Source of the DNA: Collimonas sp. PA-H2
GTDB taxonomy: Bacteria > Pseudomonadota > Gammaproteobacteria > Burkholderiales > Burkholderiaceae_D
Reading direction: 5' to 3'
Length of the DNA stretch: 64,000 nucleotides
NCBI RefSeq assembly: GCF_002564105.1
Contig: NZ_PDBX01000001.1
Coordinates: 4,464,001 to 4,528,000 of the forward strand
Under the pieces are notes generated by a model. The model saw nothing but the letters and a program-made list of their open reading frames with translations. It searched no databases and had not been told where the DNA came from. This document shows, one piece after another, positions 28,360 to 37,166 of this stretch. A program made the position numbers and the translations under genes. How positions within the stretch are numbered: the first letter of the stretch is position 1; each line of letters starts with the position of its first letter.

Positions 28360-29340
28360 TTGAGGTGTTCTGAACGTATCGGTAGTAAGTCTCTCGTCAA
28401 TAAGGTGCTAGGCGTGAAAGGAATAGGCATTCTGATGCTGCTTACCGCAATAAATTTGTCTGGCTGCGACGATCAGAAAAAGAAAGGCGGCCAGGTAGTG
28501 GCCAGGATCAACGGCGAAGAGATCACCGCGCCGCAGCTCGAGGCCGAACTGCGCTACGCCAGCAGGCTGCAGGAGGATGGCGCCGCGCCGCGGCAAGCCA
28601 TGCGCGAACAAGCCATGGAAGCCTTGATCGACCGCCAGCTGTTGCTGGATGAAGCCTTGCGCAACAAGATCGACCGCGACCCGGCATTGCGACAGATTAT
28701 CGAACGTTTCAAGACCCAGGCCATTGTGCAGGCTTACCTCGAATCCAGGGCGGGCAACCAGGAGCAGCCTGGCAAGGCGGAAGTCGAAGGTTATTTTCAG
28801 GCGCATCCGGAGATGTTTGCCCATCGCAAGATGTTTGAGGTCGAACAGCTGATCATTGCCGACCGCGACTTCAGCGCGCCGCTGAAAGCCATGATGGATT
28901 CGTCGAAGTCGCTCAGCCAGGTGGCTGCATGGCTGCGGCAAAACAAGATCGCGCATGCGCAAAGACAATATTCCTACAGCAGCGCAGAGCTGCCGGCAGA
29001 AATAGGCAGCAAGCTGCAGGCGCTGGGCAGGAGCCGCCTGTTTGTCATGAAGGACGGGCAACGCGATTTATTGTGCGTCCTGACCGAACTGCGGGATAGC
29101 CCGGTTGCGCCGGACGTCGCCCGGCCGCAGATTGAGCGTTACCTGATGAACAAGAAGATGCAGGAAATTGCCACTTCGGAAATCACCCGCTTGCGTTCGG
29201 CGGCCAGGCTTGAGTACATGGAGAAGCCGGCTAACAGCATCGATAGCAAGGGCCTGCCGGTGGCGGCGACGTCACCAGGCAAGCAGCAGGCCGAGGTGCG
29301 CAAGAGCATGGAAGTGTCTGGTGTGGCGGGGCTCAAATGA
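28360..29340 (+). CDS. epsD: EpsD family peptidyl-prolyl cis-trans isomerase, lipoprotein
   Basis: Periplasmic lipoprotein of about 326 aa with a SurA/parvulin-like layout: lipobox LSGC, SurA-N-like helices (ARINGEEITAPQLEAELRYA; QAMEALIDRQLLLDEAL) and a PPIase-like region. It matches the EpsD family in Eps loci, where it is thought to help secretion-complex assembly. The best start is a TTG at 28360: GGAGGAG lies 7 bases upstream and the signal follows (GIGILMLLTAINLSGC). No ATG in frame has a comparable site. It overlaps nothing and is followed by epsE. Confidence 0.83.
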   Translation: MRCSERIGSKSLVNKVLGVKGIGILMLLTAINLSGCDDQKKKGGQVVARINGEEITAPQLEAELRYASRLQEDGAAPRQAMREQAMEALIDRQLLLDEALRNKIDRDPALRQIIERFKTQAIVQAYLESRAGNQEQPGKAEVEGYFQAHPEMFAHRKMFEVEQLIIADRDFSAPLKAMMDSSKSLSQVAAWLRQNKIAHAQRQYSYSSAELPAEIGSKLQALGRSRLFVMKDGQRDLLCVLTELRDSPVAPDVARPQIERYLMNKKMQEIATSEITRLRSAARLEYMEKPANSIDSKGLPVAATSPGKQQAEVRKSMEVSGVAGLK

Positions 29341-29374
29341 ACAGTCTGACGCTGCCTGCCGGAATCAACAATAA

Positions 29375-30184
29375 ATGAATGGGATGGCCATCATGATAAG
29401 ACGAATTTACCTGTGTTTGCTGGCGCTTCTGATGGCGCTTTCGATCAATTCCGCCAACGCGGCGGATACGCCGATCGGTCCCGGCGACGGCTTGAAGATT
29501 TCGGTGTTCGGCAATCCCGACCTGAGCCTGGAAACCAAGGTCAGCGATGCCGGCAACATCACGTTTCCGCTGATAGGTGCGGTTGGCATCGGCGGCTTGT
29601 CGGCCGCCGAGGCTGAGAAAAAAATCTCCGGCATGCTGATCGAGGGTGGCTTCCTGCGCAAGGCGGAAGTGAATATCACGGTGACCGAGCTGCAGAGCCA
29701 GCAGGTGTCGATACTCGGCCAGGTGCTGCATCCGGGCCGCTATGCGATTGCCGGCAAGCGCAGCGTGACCGACATGCTGGCGATGGCTGGCGGCGTCGGT
29801 CCTGAGGGCGGCGATACCGCTGTGGTGGTCCGCACCCGCAGCGGCAAGACTAGCAAGCAGGTGGTCAATCTGCAGGACATGATACAGGCGGCGGACATGA
29901 AAGCGAACCTGGACCTGGTCAACGGCGACATGATCTATGTCGACCGCGCGCCCAAATTCTATATCTATGGCGAAGTGCAGCATCCCGGCGGCTACCGGCT
30001 GGAACGCAACATGACTATCGCCCAGGCTTTGTCGATCGGGGGCGGCTTGACGCCGCGCGGCACCGAGCGTGGCGTGCGCATCAAGCGGCGCGACAGCAAG
30101 GGCAATTTCCTGATGATAGACGCCACGCGCGACGAAATATTGCAGACGGACGATGTCGTGTATGTGAAAGAGAGCCTGTTTTGA
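29375..30184 (+). CDS. epsE: Polysaccharide export protein, Wza/EpsE family
   Basis: Periplasmic/outer-membrane export protein of 269 aa. A signal peptide (ending NAADTP near residue 31) is followed by the Poly_export domain (IGPGDGLKISVFGNPDLS) and SLBB repeats (SILGQVLHPGRYAI; IYGEVQHPGGYRLE). It lacks a lipobox Cys, unlike E. coli Wza, as is common in EpsE proteins. The start is either 29375, 29384 or 29393; the last gives MIRRIYLCLLALL. It pairs with the chain-length protein downstream. Confidence 0.92.
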   Translation: MNGMAIMIRRIYLCLLALLMALSINSANAADTPIGPGDGLKISVFGNPDLSLETKVSDAGNITFPLIGAVGIGGLSAAEAEKKISGMLIEGGFLRKAEVNITVTELQSQQVSILGQVLHPGRYAIAGKRSVTDMLAMAGGVGPEGGDTAVVVRTRSGKTSKQVVNLQDMIQAADMKANLDLVNGDMIYVDRAPKFYIYGEVQHPGGYRLERNMTIAQALSIGGGLTPRGTERGVRIKRRDSKGNFLMIDATRDEILQTDDVVYVKESLF

Positions 30185-30260
30185 TGCTTATTCCGATCCG
30201 TATTTTGATCCGCATTTGGAGCCATTGCCATTTTCAGGCCGCTACTAGAGAGGAGCTCTC

Positions 30261-31652
30261 ATGACTTTCCCACAGCTTCTAAGCATCCTGCGCGCACGCT
30301 ACTGGGTGATCCTGCTGACCTTGCTGATCGCGGTGGCGGCGACTGCCGCGGTCAGCTTCGCCTTGCCCAGGATCTACCGGACATCGGCGACGCTGCTGCT
30401 TAACTACAAGGGCACCGACCCGGTGTCCGGCCATGTGCTGCCGGCGCAGCTGGTGTCCGGTTATATCGCCACCCAGGTCGATATCGTCGGCAGCAGAGGC
30501 GTGGCTTTGAAGGCGGTCGACATGCTTGGCCTGGCCGACAATCCGGTCACCCAGCAGCGCTTCAGGCAGCTGGCCAACGGCAAGGGTTCGATCCGCGAGT
30601 GGCTGGCTGATTCTCTGTTGAAGATGATCGAAGTAGCGCCTTCGCGCGAGAGCAGCATGATAGAAATCACCGCCAAGGGCAGCGATCCGGCATTTGCGGC
30701 GCAGGTGGCGAACGGCATCGCAGCCGCTTACCAGCAGCTCAACCTGCAGATCAAGGTCGAGCCTTTGCAGCAGGCTGCCAAATATTTCACGCAGCAGACC
30801 AAGGCCTTGCGCGTCGAACTGGAACAAGCCCAGGACAAGATGTCGCGCTATCAGCAAGAGCATGGCCTGGTCAGTGCCGACAGTCACCTGGACGTCGAGA
30901 CCACGCGCCTCAATGAATTGTCGAGCCAGCTGGTGCTGGCGCAAGGGCAGGGGGCGGAAGCCTCGTCGCGCGGCAGCCAGGCGATGGGCAGCGGCGGCCG
31001 CGATTCGCCGGACGTGATTTCGAACGTACTGGTGCAGAACCTGAAAGCGTCGCTGGCGACGGCAGAAGGGAAATTCGCCTTGCTGTCGCAGAACCTGGAC
31101 CGCAACCACCCGCAGTACCAGGCTGCCAAGGCAGAGGTCGACCAGTTGCGCTCCGCACTCAACAGCAGCATCGGCGCCACCAATGCCGGCGCCGCCAACA
31201 ATGCCCGCATCCAGCGCCAGCGCGCGGCCGAAATCCGCGCCGCATTGTCGGCGCAAACCGCCAAGGTGCTGCAGCTCAACCGCGCCCGCGACGAACTGTC
31301 GGTGCTGGCCAAGGATGTCGAGAGTGCGCAGCATGCCTACGACGCCGCCGCCCAGCGCCTGAGCCAGACCGAACTGGAAGGGCAGTCGAACCAGTCCGAT
31401 GTCTCGGTGCTGAGCCCGGCCACCGTGCCGAGCCGTCCCGCCAGTCCCAATGTTCCGCTCAACATGGTGCTGTCGCTGCTGTTCGGCAGCATGCTTGGAC
31501 TGGCCCTGGCGGTGCTGGCGGAAATGGCGAACCGCCGCATCAGGAGCGGCAGCGACCTGCTCAACGTGCTGGACGCACCGCTGCTGGGCACCATCGTCTG
31601 GCGCAAGCCGGCACGCAGGATCGCATTGCCTCAGCTGTTTTTATCGCGATGA
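30261..31652 (+). CDS. epsF: Chain length determinant protein, Wzc-like EpsF
   Basis: Polysaccharide co-polymerase of 463 aa. Two membrane spans (about residues 15-37 and 410-430) flank a long periplasmic coiled-coil region rich in Gln and Ala. It has the Wzz N-terminal motif and the Pro-rich VPSRPASPNVPLN before the second span. The cytoplasmic tail ends soon after, so the kinase domain is separate and encoded by the next gene. GAGAGGAGCTCTC precedes the ATG. Confidence 0.92.
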   Translation: MTFPQLLSILRARYWVILLTLLIAVAATAAVSFALPRIYRTSATLLLNYKGTDPVSGHVLPAQLVSGYIATQVDIVGSRGVALKAVDMLGLADNPVTQQRFRQLANGKGSIREWLADSLLKMIEVAPSRESSMIEITAKGSDPAFAAQVANGIAAAYQQLNLQIKVEPLQQAAKYFTQQTKALRVELEQAQDKMSRYQQEHGLVSADSHLDVETTRLNELSSQLVLAQGQGAEASSRGSQAMGSGGRDSPDVISNVLVQNLKASLATAEGKFALLSQNLDRNHPQYQAAKAEVDQLRSALNSSIGATNAGAANNARIQRQRAAEIRAALSAQTAKVLQLNRARDELSVLAKDVESAQHAYDAAAQRLSQTELEGQSNQSDVSVLSPATVPSRPASPNVPLNMVLSLLFGSMLGLALAVLAEMANRRIRSGSDLLNVLDAPLLGTIVWRKPARRIALPQLFLSR

Positions 31653-31673
31653 TCGCCGGAAAGGTGAAACAAA

Positions 31674-32546
31674 ATGAATAAACCAGTCAGTCCACTCTTC
31701 GGCAGCACAATGGCGTCCCGCAAGGACGGCAATATGGGCCACATGCTGGTAGAACAAGGGAAACTCACGCTGGAACAGGCCGAACGCGTAAGGCGCCTGC
31801 AGCAGGAACAAGGGCTGCGTTTCGGCGAAGCGGCGCAACAGCTGGGCCTGATCAGCGAACTGGATATCCAGCAAGTGCTGTCGCGCCAGTTCGACTATCC
31901 CTATCAGGAAAGCCCCGGAAACTATCCGGCGGCCCTGGTCGCCGCCTACCAGCCCTTCAGCGCGGAAGTCGAAATGCTGCGTTCGGTGCGCAGCCAGTTG
32001 ATGCTGCGCTGGTTTACCGGGGCGCGCAAGACACTGGCTATCGCCAGCGTCAATGCCGGCGACGGCACCAGCCTGCTGACGGCCAACCTGGCCATCGTGT
32101 TTTCGCAGCTGGGCATGCAGACTCTGCTGGTGGACGCCAATTTACGCAAGCCGCGCCAGCACCGGATATTCAACCTGGCCGCCGGCCATGGGCTGGCCGA
32201 CGTGCTGGCTGGACGCTCCGGCCTGGAGCCGCTCGCGGTCGCCGAGTCGTTCGCCGACCTGTCGCTGCTGCCGGCCGGAGCGACGGTGCCGAATCCTCAG
32301 GAATTGATCAATCGCTCCAGCTTCAACGCCTTGAACCAGACCTTGCGCAGCCGTTTCGACGTCATCCTGTATGACACGCCGGCCTGTTCCAGCGCAGCCG
32401 ACGTTCTGACCATCGCCGCCCGCGCCGGCGGCGTGCTGCTGGTGGTGCGCAAAGACCATACCCGGACGGCCGATCTCAGCGCTTTCAGCGACCAGCTGCG
32501 CCGCAGCGGCACGGAAGTGGTCGGTTCGGTGCTGGTCAGTTTTTAA
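31674..32546 (+). CDS. epsG: EpsG-type tyrosine-kinase-like ATPase with altered P-loop
   Basis: Protein of 290 aa. Residues 20-80 form a small helical domain like the N-terminus of type II secretion ATPases (MGHMLVEQGKLTLEQAERV). Residues 100-290 are a CpsD/CapB-type BY-kinase fold with the Walker A' motif LLVDANLRKPRQH and DVILYDTPA (Walker B). The P-loop reads SVNAGDGTSLL, with Thr132 where the Lys of GxGKS normally is. The C-terminus lacks a tyrosine cluster. It is probably a regulatory partner of EpsF; kinase activity is doubtful. It lies 21 bp after epsF. Confidence 0.88.
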   Translation: MNKPVSPLFGSTMASRKDGNMGHMLVEQGKLTLEQAERVRRLQQEQGLRFGEAAQQLGLISELDIQQVLSRQFDYPYQESPGNYPAALVAAYQPFSAEVEMLRSVRSQLMLRWFTGARKTLAIASVNAGDGTSLLTANLAIVFSQLGMQTLLVDANLRKPRQHRIFNLAAGHGLADVLAGRSGLEPLAVAESFADLSLLPAGATVPNPQELINRSSFNALNQTLRSRFDVILYDTPACSSAADVLTIAARAGGVLLVVRKDHTRTADLSAFSDQLRRSGTEVVGSVLVSF

Positions 32547-32563
32547 TAGAGGGAAGCAAACGC

Positions 32564-33871
32564 ATGCAAGGTTTTGCCAACATCAGGGATTTCTTTTTTC
32601 CGCGTTCGGCCGGCTTGTCGCTGCCGGCCGAACGGCTGACGTGGTGGATACTCATCGCGGCGCTGCTGTACCAGGCGGCGCTGTGCGCCATCCATACCAA
32701 TGTCCACGCCATTTCCACCGCCGGCGTGGTGTTTGCGGAATTTGTCATCTACCTGTCATGCATGGTGGTGCTGAGCAAGAACATTCGGCTGGAACTGGTC
32801 GCCGTCGCCGCCCTGACGGCGGCCTATCTGTTCCTGCTGGCGATCATGCGCAACCAGCTCGATCCGAAAGGATTCCGGGATGTGATGATTCCCATCCTGT
32901 TCTACGGGCTCGGGCGGCAGATCGGCGATATACGGTATGCCGACCGTGTCCTCAAGCTGGCAGTGCTGCTGGTGCTGGCATTCGGCTTCCTTGAATGGTT
33001 TTTCCTGGATTTTTATTCGCGCATCTTCAATATTTTTTCCTATTACGTCAACCAGGGCGGCCTGGCCGCCGGCTCCAACTGGGCAAAGGACAGCGTGCTG
33101 GGGCTGAACGGCATACGGCCGGAGGGAATCGGCCGCACCATATTGCCGGCGCTGCTCGGCAGCCACCGCATATCCTCGATTTTCCTGGAGCCGGTTTCGC
33201 TTGGAAATTTTGCCGTGATCATTGCGGCCTGGGGCCTGGCGAAACGGCGTGAAGAAATCAAGGAGACGATTTTTTTCCTGCTGGCCGCCGCCGTCATGAT
33301 TGTCATGAGCGACTCGCGTTACGGCATGATCACAGTCGCGGTGCTGATCGCGCTGCGCTGTTCGCCCCTGGCCAGGAGCCGCAACACCTGGCTGATCGTG
33401 CTGCCCTTGCTGAGCGCGCTGATGCTGCTGCTGATAGGCGCTTTCTTCGATGGCAGTTATAGCGACAGTTTCCTGGGCCGGCTATATGTGAGCGGCCGTA
33501 CGCTGCTCAACCTGAATGTCGGCATGCTGCTCGGCCTGGACGGCTACAACACCAATTTCGGCGACATGGGCTATCCCTCTTTGCTGACGCGGCTTGGGCT
33601 GCCGCTGTGTTTCCTGCTTTGGTGTCCGTTCTGGATGCTCAAGATGGAGGACCAGCGGGGGGACCGTTTCCGCACCTACATCACACTGTACATCTCACTG
33701 ATCCTCTGTGTCAGCGGCACTTCGCTGTTTGCCTTGAAGACCGCCGGCATCCTCTGGTTCCTGGTCGGCTGCACCGCAGGCAAGGCGGCCGCTTTTTCCT
33801 CTTCCTCATCCCCGGCTGGTGCGGCAACGCGGCCGGCGGATAAAACAAAGGAGCAAAAAAATGCCTATTAA
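32564..33871 (+). CDS. Wzy-like polysaccharide polymerase, multi-span membrane protein
   Basis: Integral membrane protein of 435 aa with about ten to twelve predicted helices and larger extracytoplasmic loops, for example SNWAKDSVLGLNGIRPEGIG near residue 165-185 and the region around FDGSYSDSFLGRLYVSGR. The layout fits O-antigen/EPS polymerase or ligase (Wzy). It lacks the Cys/Arg/His pattern of exosortases. A disordered Ser/Ala/Lys-rich tail overlaps the next gene by 11 bp. Assignment rests on topology and position. Confidence 0.72.
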   Translation: MQGFANIRDFFFPRSAGLSLPAERLTWWILIAALLYQAALCAIHTNVHAISTAGVVFAEFVIYLSCMVVLSKNIRLELVAVAALTAAYLFLLAIMRNQLDPKGFRDVMIPILFYGLGRQIGDIRYADRVLKLAVLLVLAFGFLEWFFLDFYSRIFNIFSYYVNQGGLAAGSNWAKDSVLGLNGIRPEGIGRTILPALLGSHRISSIFLEPVSLGNFAVIIAAWGLAKRREEIKETIFFLLAAAVMIVMSDSRYGMITVAVLIALRCSPLARSRNTWLIVLPLLSALMLLLIGAFFDGSYSDSFLGRLYVSGRTLLNLNVGMLLGLDGYNTNFGDMGYPSLLTRLGLPLCFLLWCPFWMLKMEDQRGDRFRTYITLYISLILCVSGTSLFALKTAGILWFLVGCTAGKAAAFSSSSSPAGAATRPADKTKEQKNAY

Positions 33872-34982
33872 AGTCGTGCACATCGTGCGCCAGTATTCTC
33901 CCTCCATCGGCGGCATGGAAGACGTGGTGCAGAATATCGCCAGGCAGCAGCGCGATCACCACGGCCAGCTGCCGAAAGTGGTCACGCTCAACCGCTTGTT
34001 CAGGAATTCAGCCGAATTCCTCAGCGCCGAAGCCATGGTCAACGGTGTCGCCGTGGTGCGCCTGCCGTTCCACGGCAGCAGCAGATATCCGGTGTGCCCA
34101 AGCGTGCTGGAACACGTTGCCGATGCCGACGTGATCCATGTGCACGGCATCGACTTCTTTTTCGATTACCTGGCGCTGACCCGGCCCCTGCACAGGCGGC
34201 CGCTGGTGGCCTCGACCCATGGCGGATTCTTCCACACCAGGTTCGCCTCCAGGCTCAAGAAAATCTATTTCAACACGGTCACGCGCGCATCATCCATGGC
34301 CTACGACAAGATCATCGCTACCAGCGACAACGACGGCGACATGTTTTCCGGGATCGTCAAGCCGCCCAAGCTGGCCGTGATCGAAAACGGCGTCAATGTC
34401 GAAAAATACAGCGGCCAGTCGGCGCTCGCGCCGACACGGACATTGATCTATTTCGGCCGCTGGTCGATCAACAAAGGCCTGCTCGAGACACTGGCTCTGT
34501 TCCAGCAACTCGCGCGGCGCCAGCCTGGCTGGAAACTGATCATCGCCGGCCGCGAATATGACCACAGCGCGGAAGAATTGCAGGCATGGGCAAAGCGGGA
34601 GCAGCTGGCGGACGCGGTGCAGATCGTTGCCAATCCGTCCGATCATGAACTGGCGGCGCTGATAGCGCAATCCAGCTATTTCATCTGCCTGTCCAGGCAT
34701 GAAGGCTTCGGTATCGCACCGATCGAGGCGATGAGCGCCGGCTTGACGCCGGTCTTGAGCGATATTCCGCCATTCCGCAACCTGCTGGAACAATCCGGAG
34801 CAGGCTTGCTGCTGTCAGCGCAAAACCAGGAACAAAACATAAGGCGTTTGCTGGCCCTGCACCAAGAGACGCAGATGGATTACCTGCAGCGGCGAGCGCA
34901 GATGCAACAGTTCGTGGAACGCTACAACTGGCGGCACATCGCGGAAAAATATATCGACGTATACAAGGAGCTGGTGCGTTGA
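33861..34982 (+). CDS. Glycosyltransferase family 4
   Basis: Cytosolic GT-B glycosyltransferase of 373 aa. The acceptor-side motif HIVRQYSPSIGGMEDVVQNIA is typical of GT4 enzymes; the donor side shows NGVNVEKYSG, FGRWSINKG and the EX7E-type motif SRHEGFGIAPIEAMSAG. It probably adds one sugar (GDP-mannose or UDP-sugar) to the lipid-linked repeat unit. The ATG at 33861 after AAGGAG is used rather than 33819. Confidence 0.92.
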   Translation: MPIKVVHIVRQYSPSIGGMEDVVQNIARQQRDHHGQLPKVVTLNRLFRNSAEFLSAEAMVNGVAVVRLPFHGSSRYPVCPSVLEHVADADVIHVHGIDFFFDYLALTRPLHRRPLVASTHGGFFHTRFASRLKKIYFNTVTRASSMAYDKIIATSDNDGDMFSGIVKPPKLAVIENGVNVEKYSGQSALAPTRTLIYFGRWSINKGLLETLALFQQLARRQPGWKLIIAGREYDHSAEELQAWAKREQLADAVQIVANPSDHELAALIAQSSYFICLSRHEGFGIAPIEAMSAGLTPVLSDIPPFRNLLEQSGAGLLLSAQNQEQNIRRLLALHQETQMDYLQRRAQMQQFVERYNWRHIAEKYIDVYKELVR

Positions 34983-35012
34983 GGCGGCAGCTCATGGCAT
35001 CCGGGGCAAACC

Positions 35013-36095
35013 ATGGATAGAGAAAAAATCGATGCCATCACGGGATTGCGCGGACTGGCGGCGCTGCTGGTGGTGTACGGCCACGCACTGGACTGGTTCG
35101 CGCTGCCCTGGAAAAACCATCTTTCCGGGGAAATCGGCGTGACGGTCTTCTTTTCCTTGAGCGGCTTTCTGATGGCCTATCTCTACCTCGGCAAGAGATT
35201 TTCGGCGCTCAACGTGGTCGACTATGCGGTTTCCCGTTTTTCCCGCATCGCGCCCGCCTATATTGTCATCCTGCTGCTGTCCTTTTTCATCTACGTCAAC
35301 CTCGATCCGAATTTCGTCTATGGAATATCGGGCAAGAATATCCTGCGCCATATTTTCTTCTCGGGCAATGTGTCGGTATTCTGGAGCATCACGCCGGAGG
35401 TGGAGTTCTACTTCCTGTTCGTGCTGGCCTGGGCCGCCAGCAGCCGCTACCTGATCCGCGCCGACGTCGCCGGCCTGTTGTTCCTGGTCCTGGCCAGCGT
35501 GATTCTGCTGTCGTACCGGGATATTTTCCCGGGTACCTTCGTCGGCTCGAAATTGCATTATTTCCTGTTCGGCATGGTTGCCGGCTTGATGCGATCTCAT
35601 ATCCAGAGCGCCGACCAGAGCCGCAAACTGTTCGCCGTCCTGCATGCGCTAGCGATTGCCGCGCTCGTTTCGATTGCGGCGGGATGGCTGGTGCTGCCGT
35701 TTTCCGGCAACCAGGAGTTCTACAACAGCATCCTGACCGCCGTATTCGGCGCCTTGCTGGTATTCAGCCTGTCTTTCCCCTCTGCCGTCGGCAACGGCTT
35801 TTTCGCAAACAGGGTCATGCTTCTATGCGGCGAATGCAGTTTCTCCATCTATCTGCTGCATATGCCGGTTATTTACCTGCTCCGCAAAATCCATCCTGGG
35901 CCGTTCCAACTCTTCATCTTGCTTCCCTTGACAATGCTTGTCCTCTTGCTTTCATGGCTCAGCTATCGATTGCTGGAAAAACCCGGAGCGCGTTTGATCA
36001 GATCCGTGGGCGCTGTATTCAAGCGGAAATTCCTTACCCTGTTTCCGACGGCGGCCAGCCCTCGGGCTATGCCTTTAGGAGGTGATATCAGATGA
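35013..36095 (+). CDS. Acyltransferase family 3 (OafA/YrhL-like), eps locus
   Basis: Membrane acyltransferase of 360 aa with about ten helices. The opening ITGLRGLAALLVVYGHALDW has the conserved R and catalytic H; FFSLSGFLMAYLYLGKR and RFSRIAPAYIVI are family hallmarks. It is predicted to O-acetylate or otherwise acylate a sugar of the polymer. The stop overlaps the GH5 start in ATGA, so the two are coupled. Confidence 0.9.
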   Translation: MDREKIDAITGLRGLAALLVVYGHALDWFALPWKNHLSGEIGVTVFFSLSGFLMAYLYLGKRFSALNVVDYAVSRFSRIAPAYIVILLLSFFIYVNLDPNFVYGISGKNILRHIFFSGNVSVFWSITPEVEFYFLFVLAWAASSRYLIRADVAGLLFLVLASVILLSYRDIFPGTFVGSKLHYFLFGMVAGLMRSHIQSADQSRKLFAVLHALAIAALVSIAAGWLVLPFSGNQEFYNSILTAVFGALLVFSLSFPSAVGNGFFANRVMLLCGECSFSIYLLHMPVIYLLRKIHPGPFQLFILLPLTMLVLLLSWLSYRLLEKPGARLIRSVGAVFKRKFLTLFPTAASPRAMPLGGDIR

Positions 36096-37117
36096 TCAAA
36101 TGCCTGTTTTCCGCCGCAGCCCTGGCTTTTACCTTGATGTGCCAGCCGGTGCTGGCCGCTTGCCTGGACGGCAAGCCGCTGGCCGGCGTCAACTTGAGCG
36201 GCGCCGAGTTCGCTGCCGAGAAATTGCCCGGCAAGGTATTCACCGACTACGTGTATCCGGACCTGGACGAAATGCGCCTGTTCCAAGCCATGGGCATGAA
36301 CACCTTCCGCCTGCCGTTTCTATGGGAGAGGGTGCAGCCGCAGCTGTTCGGCGAACTGGACCAGGCCGAACTGCAGCGTATCAAGGATAGCGTCGCGGCC
36401 GCCAGTTCAATCGGCGTATGCCTGATCCTCGACGTGCACAACTATGGTCAATATCGCGGCAAGCCTATCGGTTCGCCGCAAGTGCCGCGCGCGGCCCTGG
36501 TCGACCTCTGGCAGCGCCTGCTGGCCAATTTCAGGGATCCAGCCAACGTCGCCTTCGACCTGATGAACGAACCGGCCAAGCTGCCGACCGCGGAATGGGC
36601 GGCAACCGCGCAAGAGACGCTGAGCGCCTTGCGCAGGAAAGGTTCGCGGCATCTGATCATGGTTCCCGGCGGCGGCTGGAGCGGCGCCCACTCCTGGTAT
36701 GCAAAAGACGGCGTGGTTTCCAATGCCGACGCCTTCCGCTTCTTTCACGATCCCGCCGATAACTACATGATCGAAGTCCATCAGTACGCGGACGCGAATT
36801 TTTCCGGCACCGGCAACGATTGCGTAGAGCCGGCCCGCTTGAGCGCAATCATGGCCAACGTCGCCCTCTGGGCCACCTCGACCAGGCGCCGCCTGTTCCT
36901 GGGCGAATTCGGCGTGCCGGCAAATCAGCAATGCCTGGCAGCCTTGTCGGCGATGGTGGATGCAATCAAAGGCAACCCCGCCTGGGGCGGCTGGACCTAT
37001 TGGGCCGCGGGGCAATGGCTGGGGACTTATCCGTTCAGCCTGCAGCCGGACGGCGGCGGCGAGCGGCCGCAAATGTCGATCTTGAAAAATGCCATGCCGT
37101 CCAAGGACAAGCAATAG
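36092..37117 (+). CDS. Exported glycoside hydrolase family 5 (cellulase-like)
   Basis: Secreted glycanase of 341 aa with signal peptide to about residue 23 (VLAACLDG). The GH5 fold shows NTFRLPFLWERVQP, the acid/base Glu160 in FDLMNEP, HQYAD, and the nucleophile Glu272 in LFLGEFGVP. As part of the eps operon it probably trims or releases the locus polymer in the periplasm, or scavenges beta-glucan; specificity is not readable. The start ATG overlaps the upstream stop. Confidence 0.93.
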   Translation: MIKCLFSAAALAFTLMCQPVLAACLDGKPLAGVNLSGAEFAAEKLPGKVFTDYVYPDLDEMRLFQAMGMNTFRLPFLWERVQPQLFGELDQAELQRIKDSVAAASSIGVCLILDVHNYGQYRGKPIGSPQVPRAALVDLWQRLLANFRDPANVAFDLMNEPAKLPTAEWAATAQETLSALRRKGSRHLIMVPGGGWSGAHSWYAKDGVVSNADAFRFFHDPADNYMIEVHQYADANFSGTGNDCVEPARLSAIMANVALWATSTRRRLFLGEFGVPANQQCLAALSAMVDAIKGNPAWGGWTYWAAGQWLGTYPFSLQPDGGGERPQMSILKNAMPSKDKQ

Positions 37118-37166
37118 CGCCCGGCAGACCATGCCCGGCCAGATAGCAAGACTGAAAGGAATGCAA

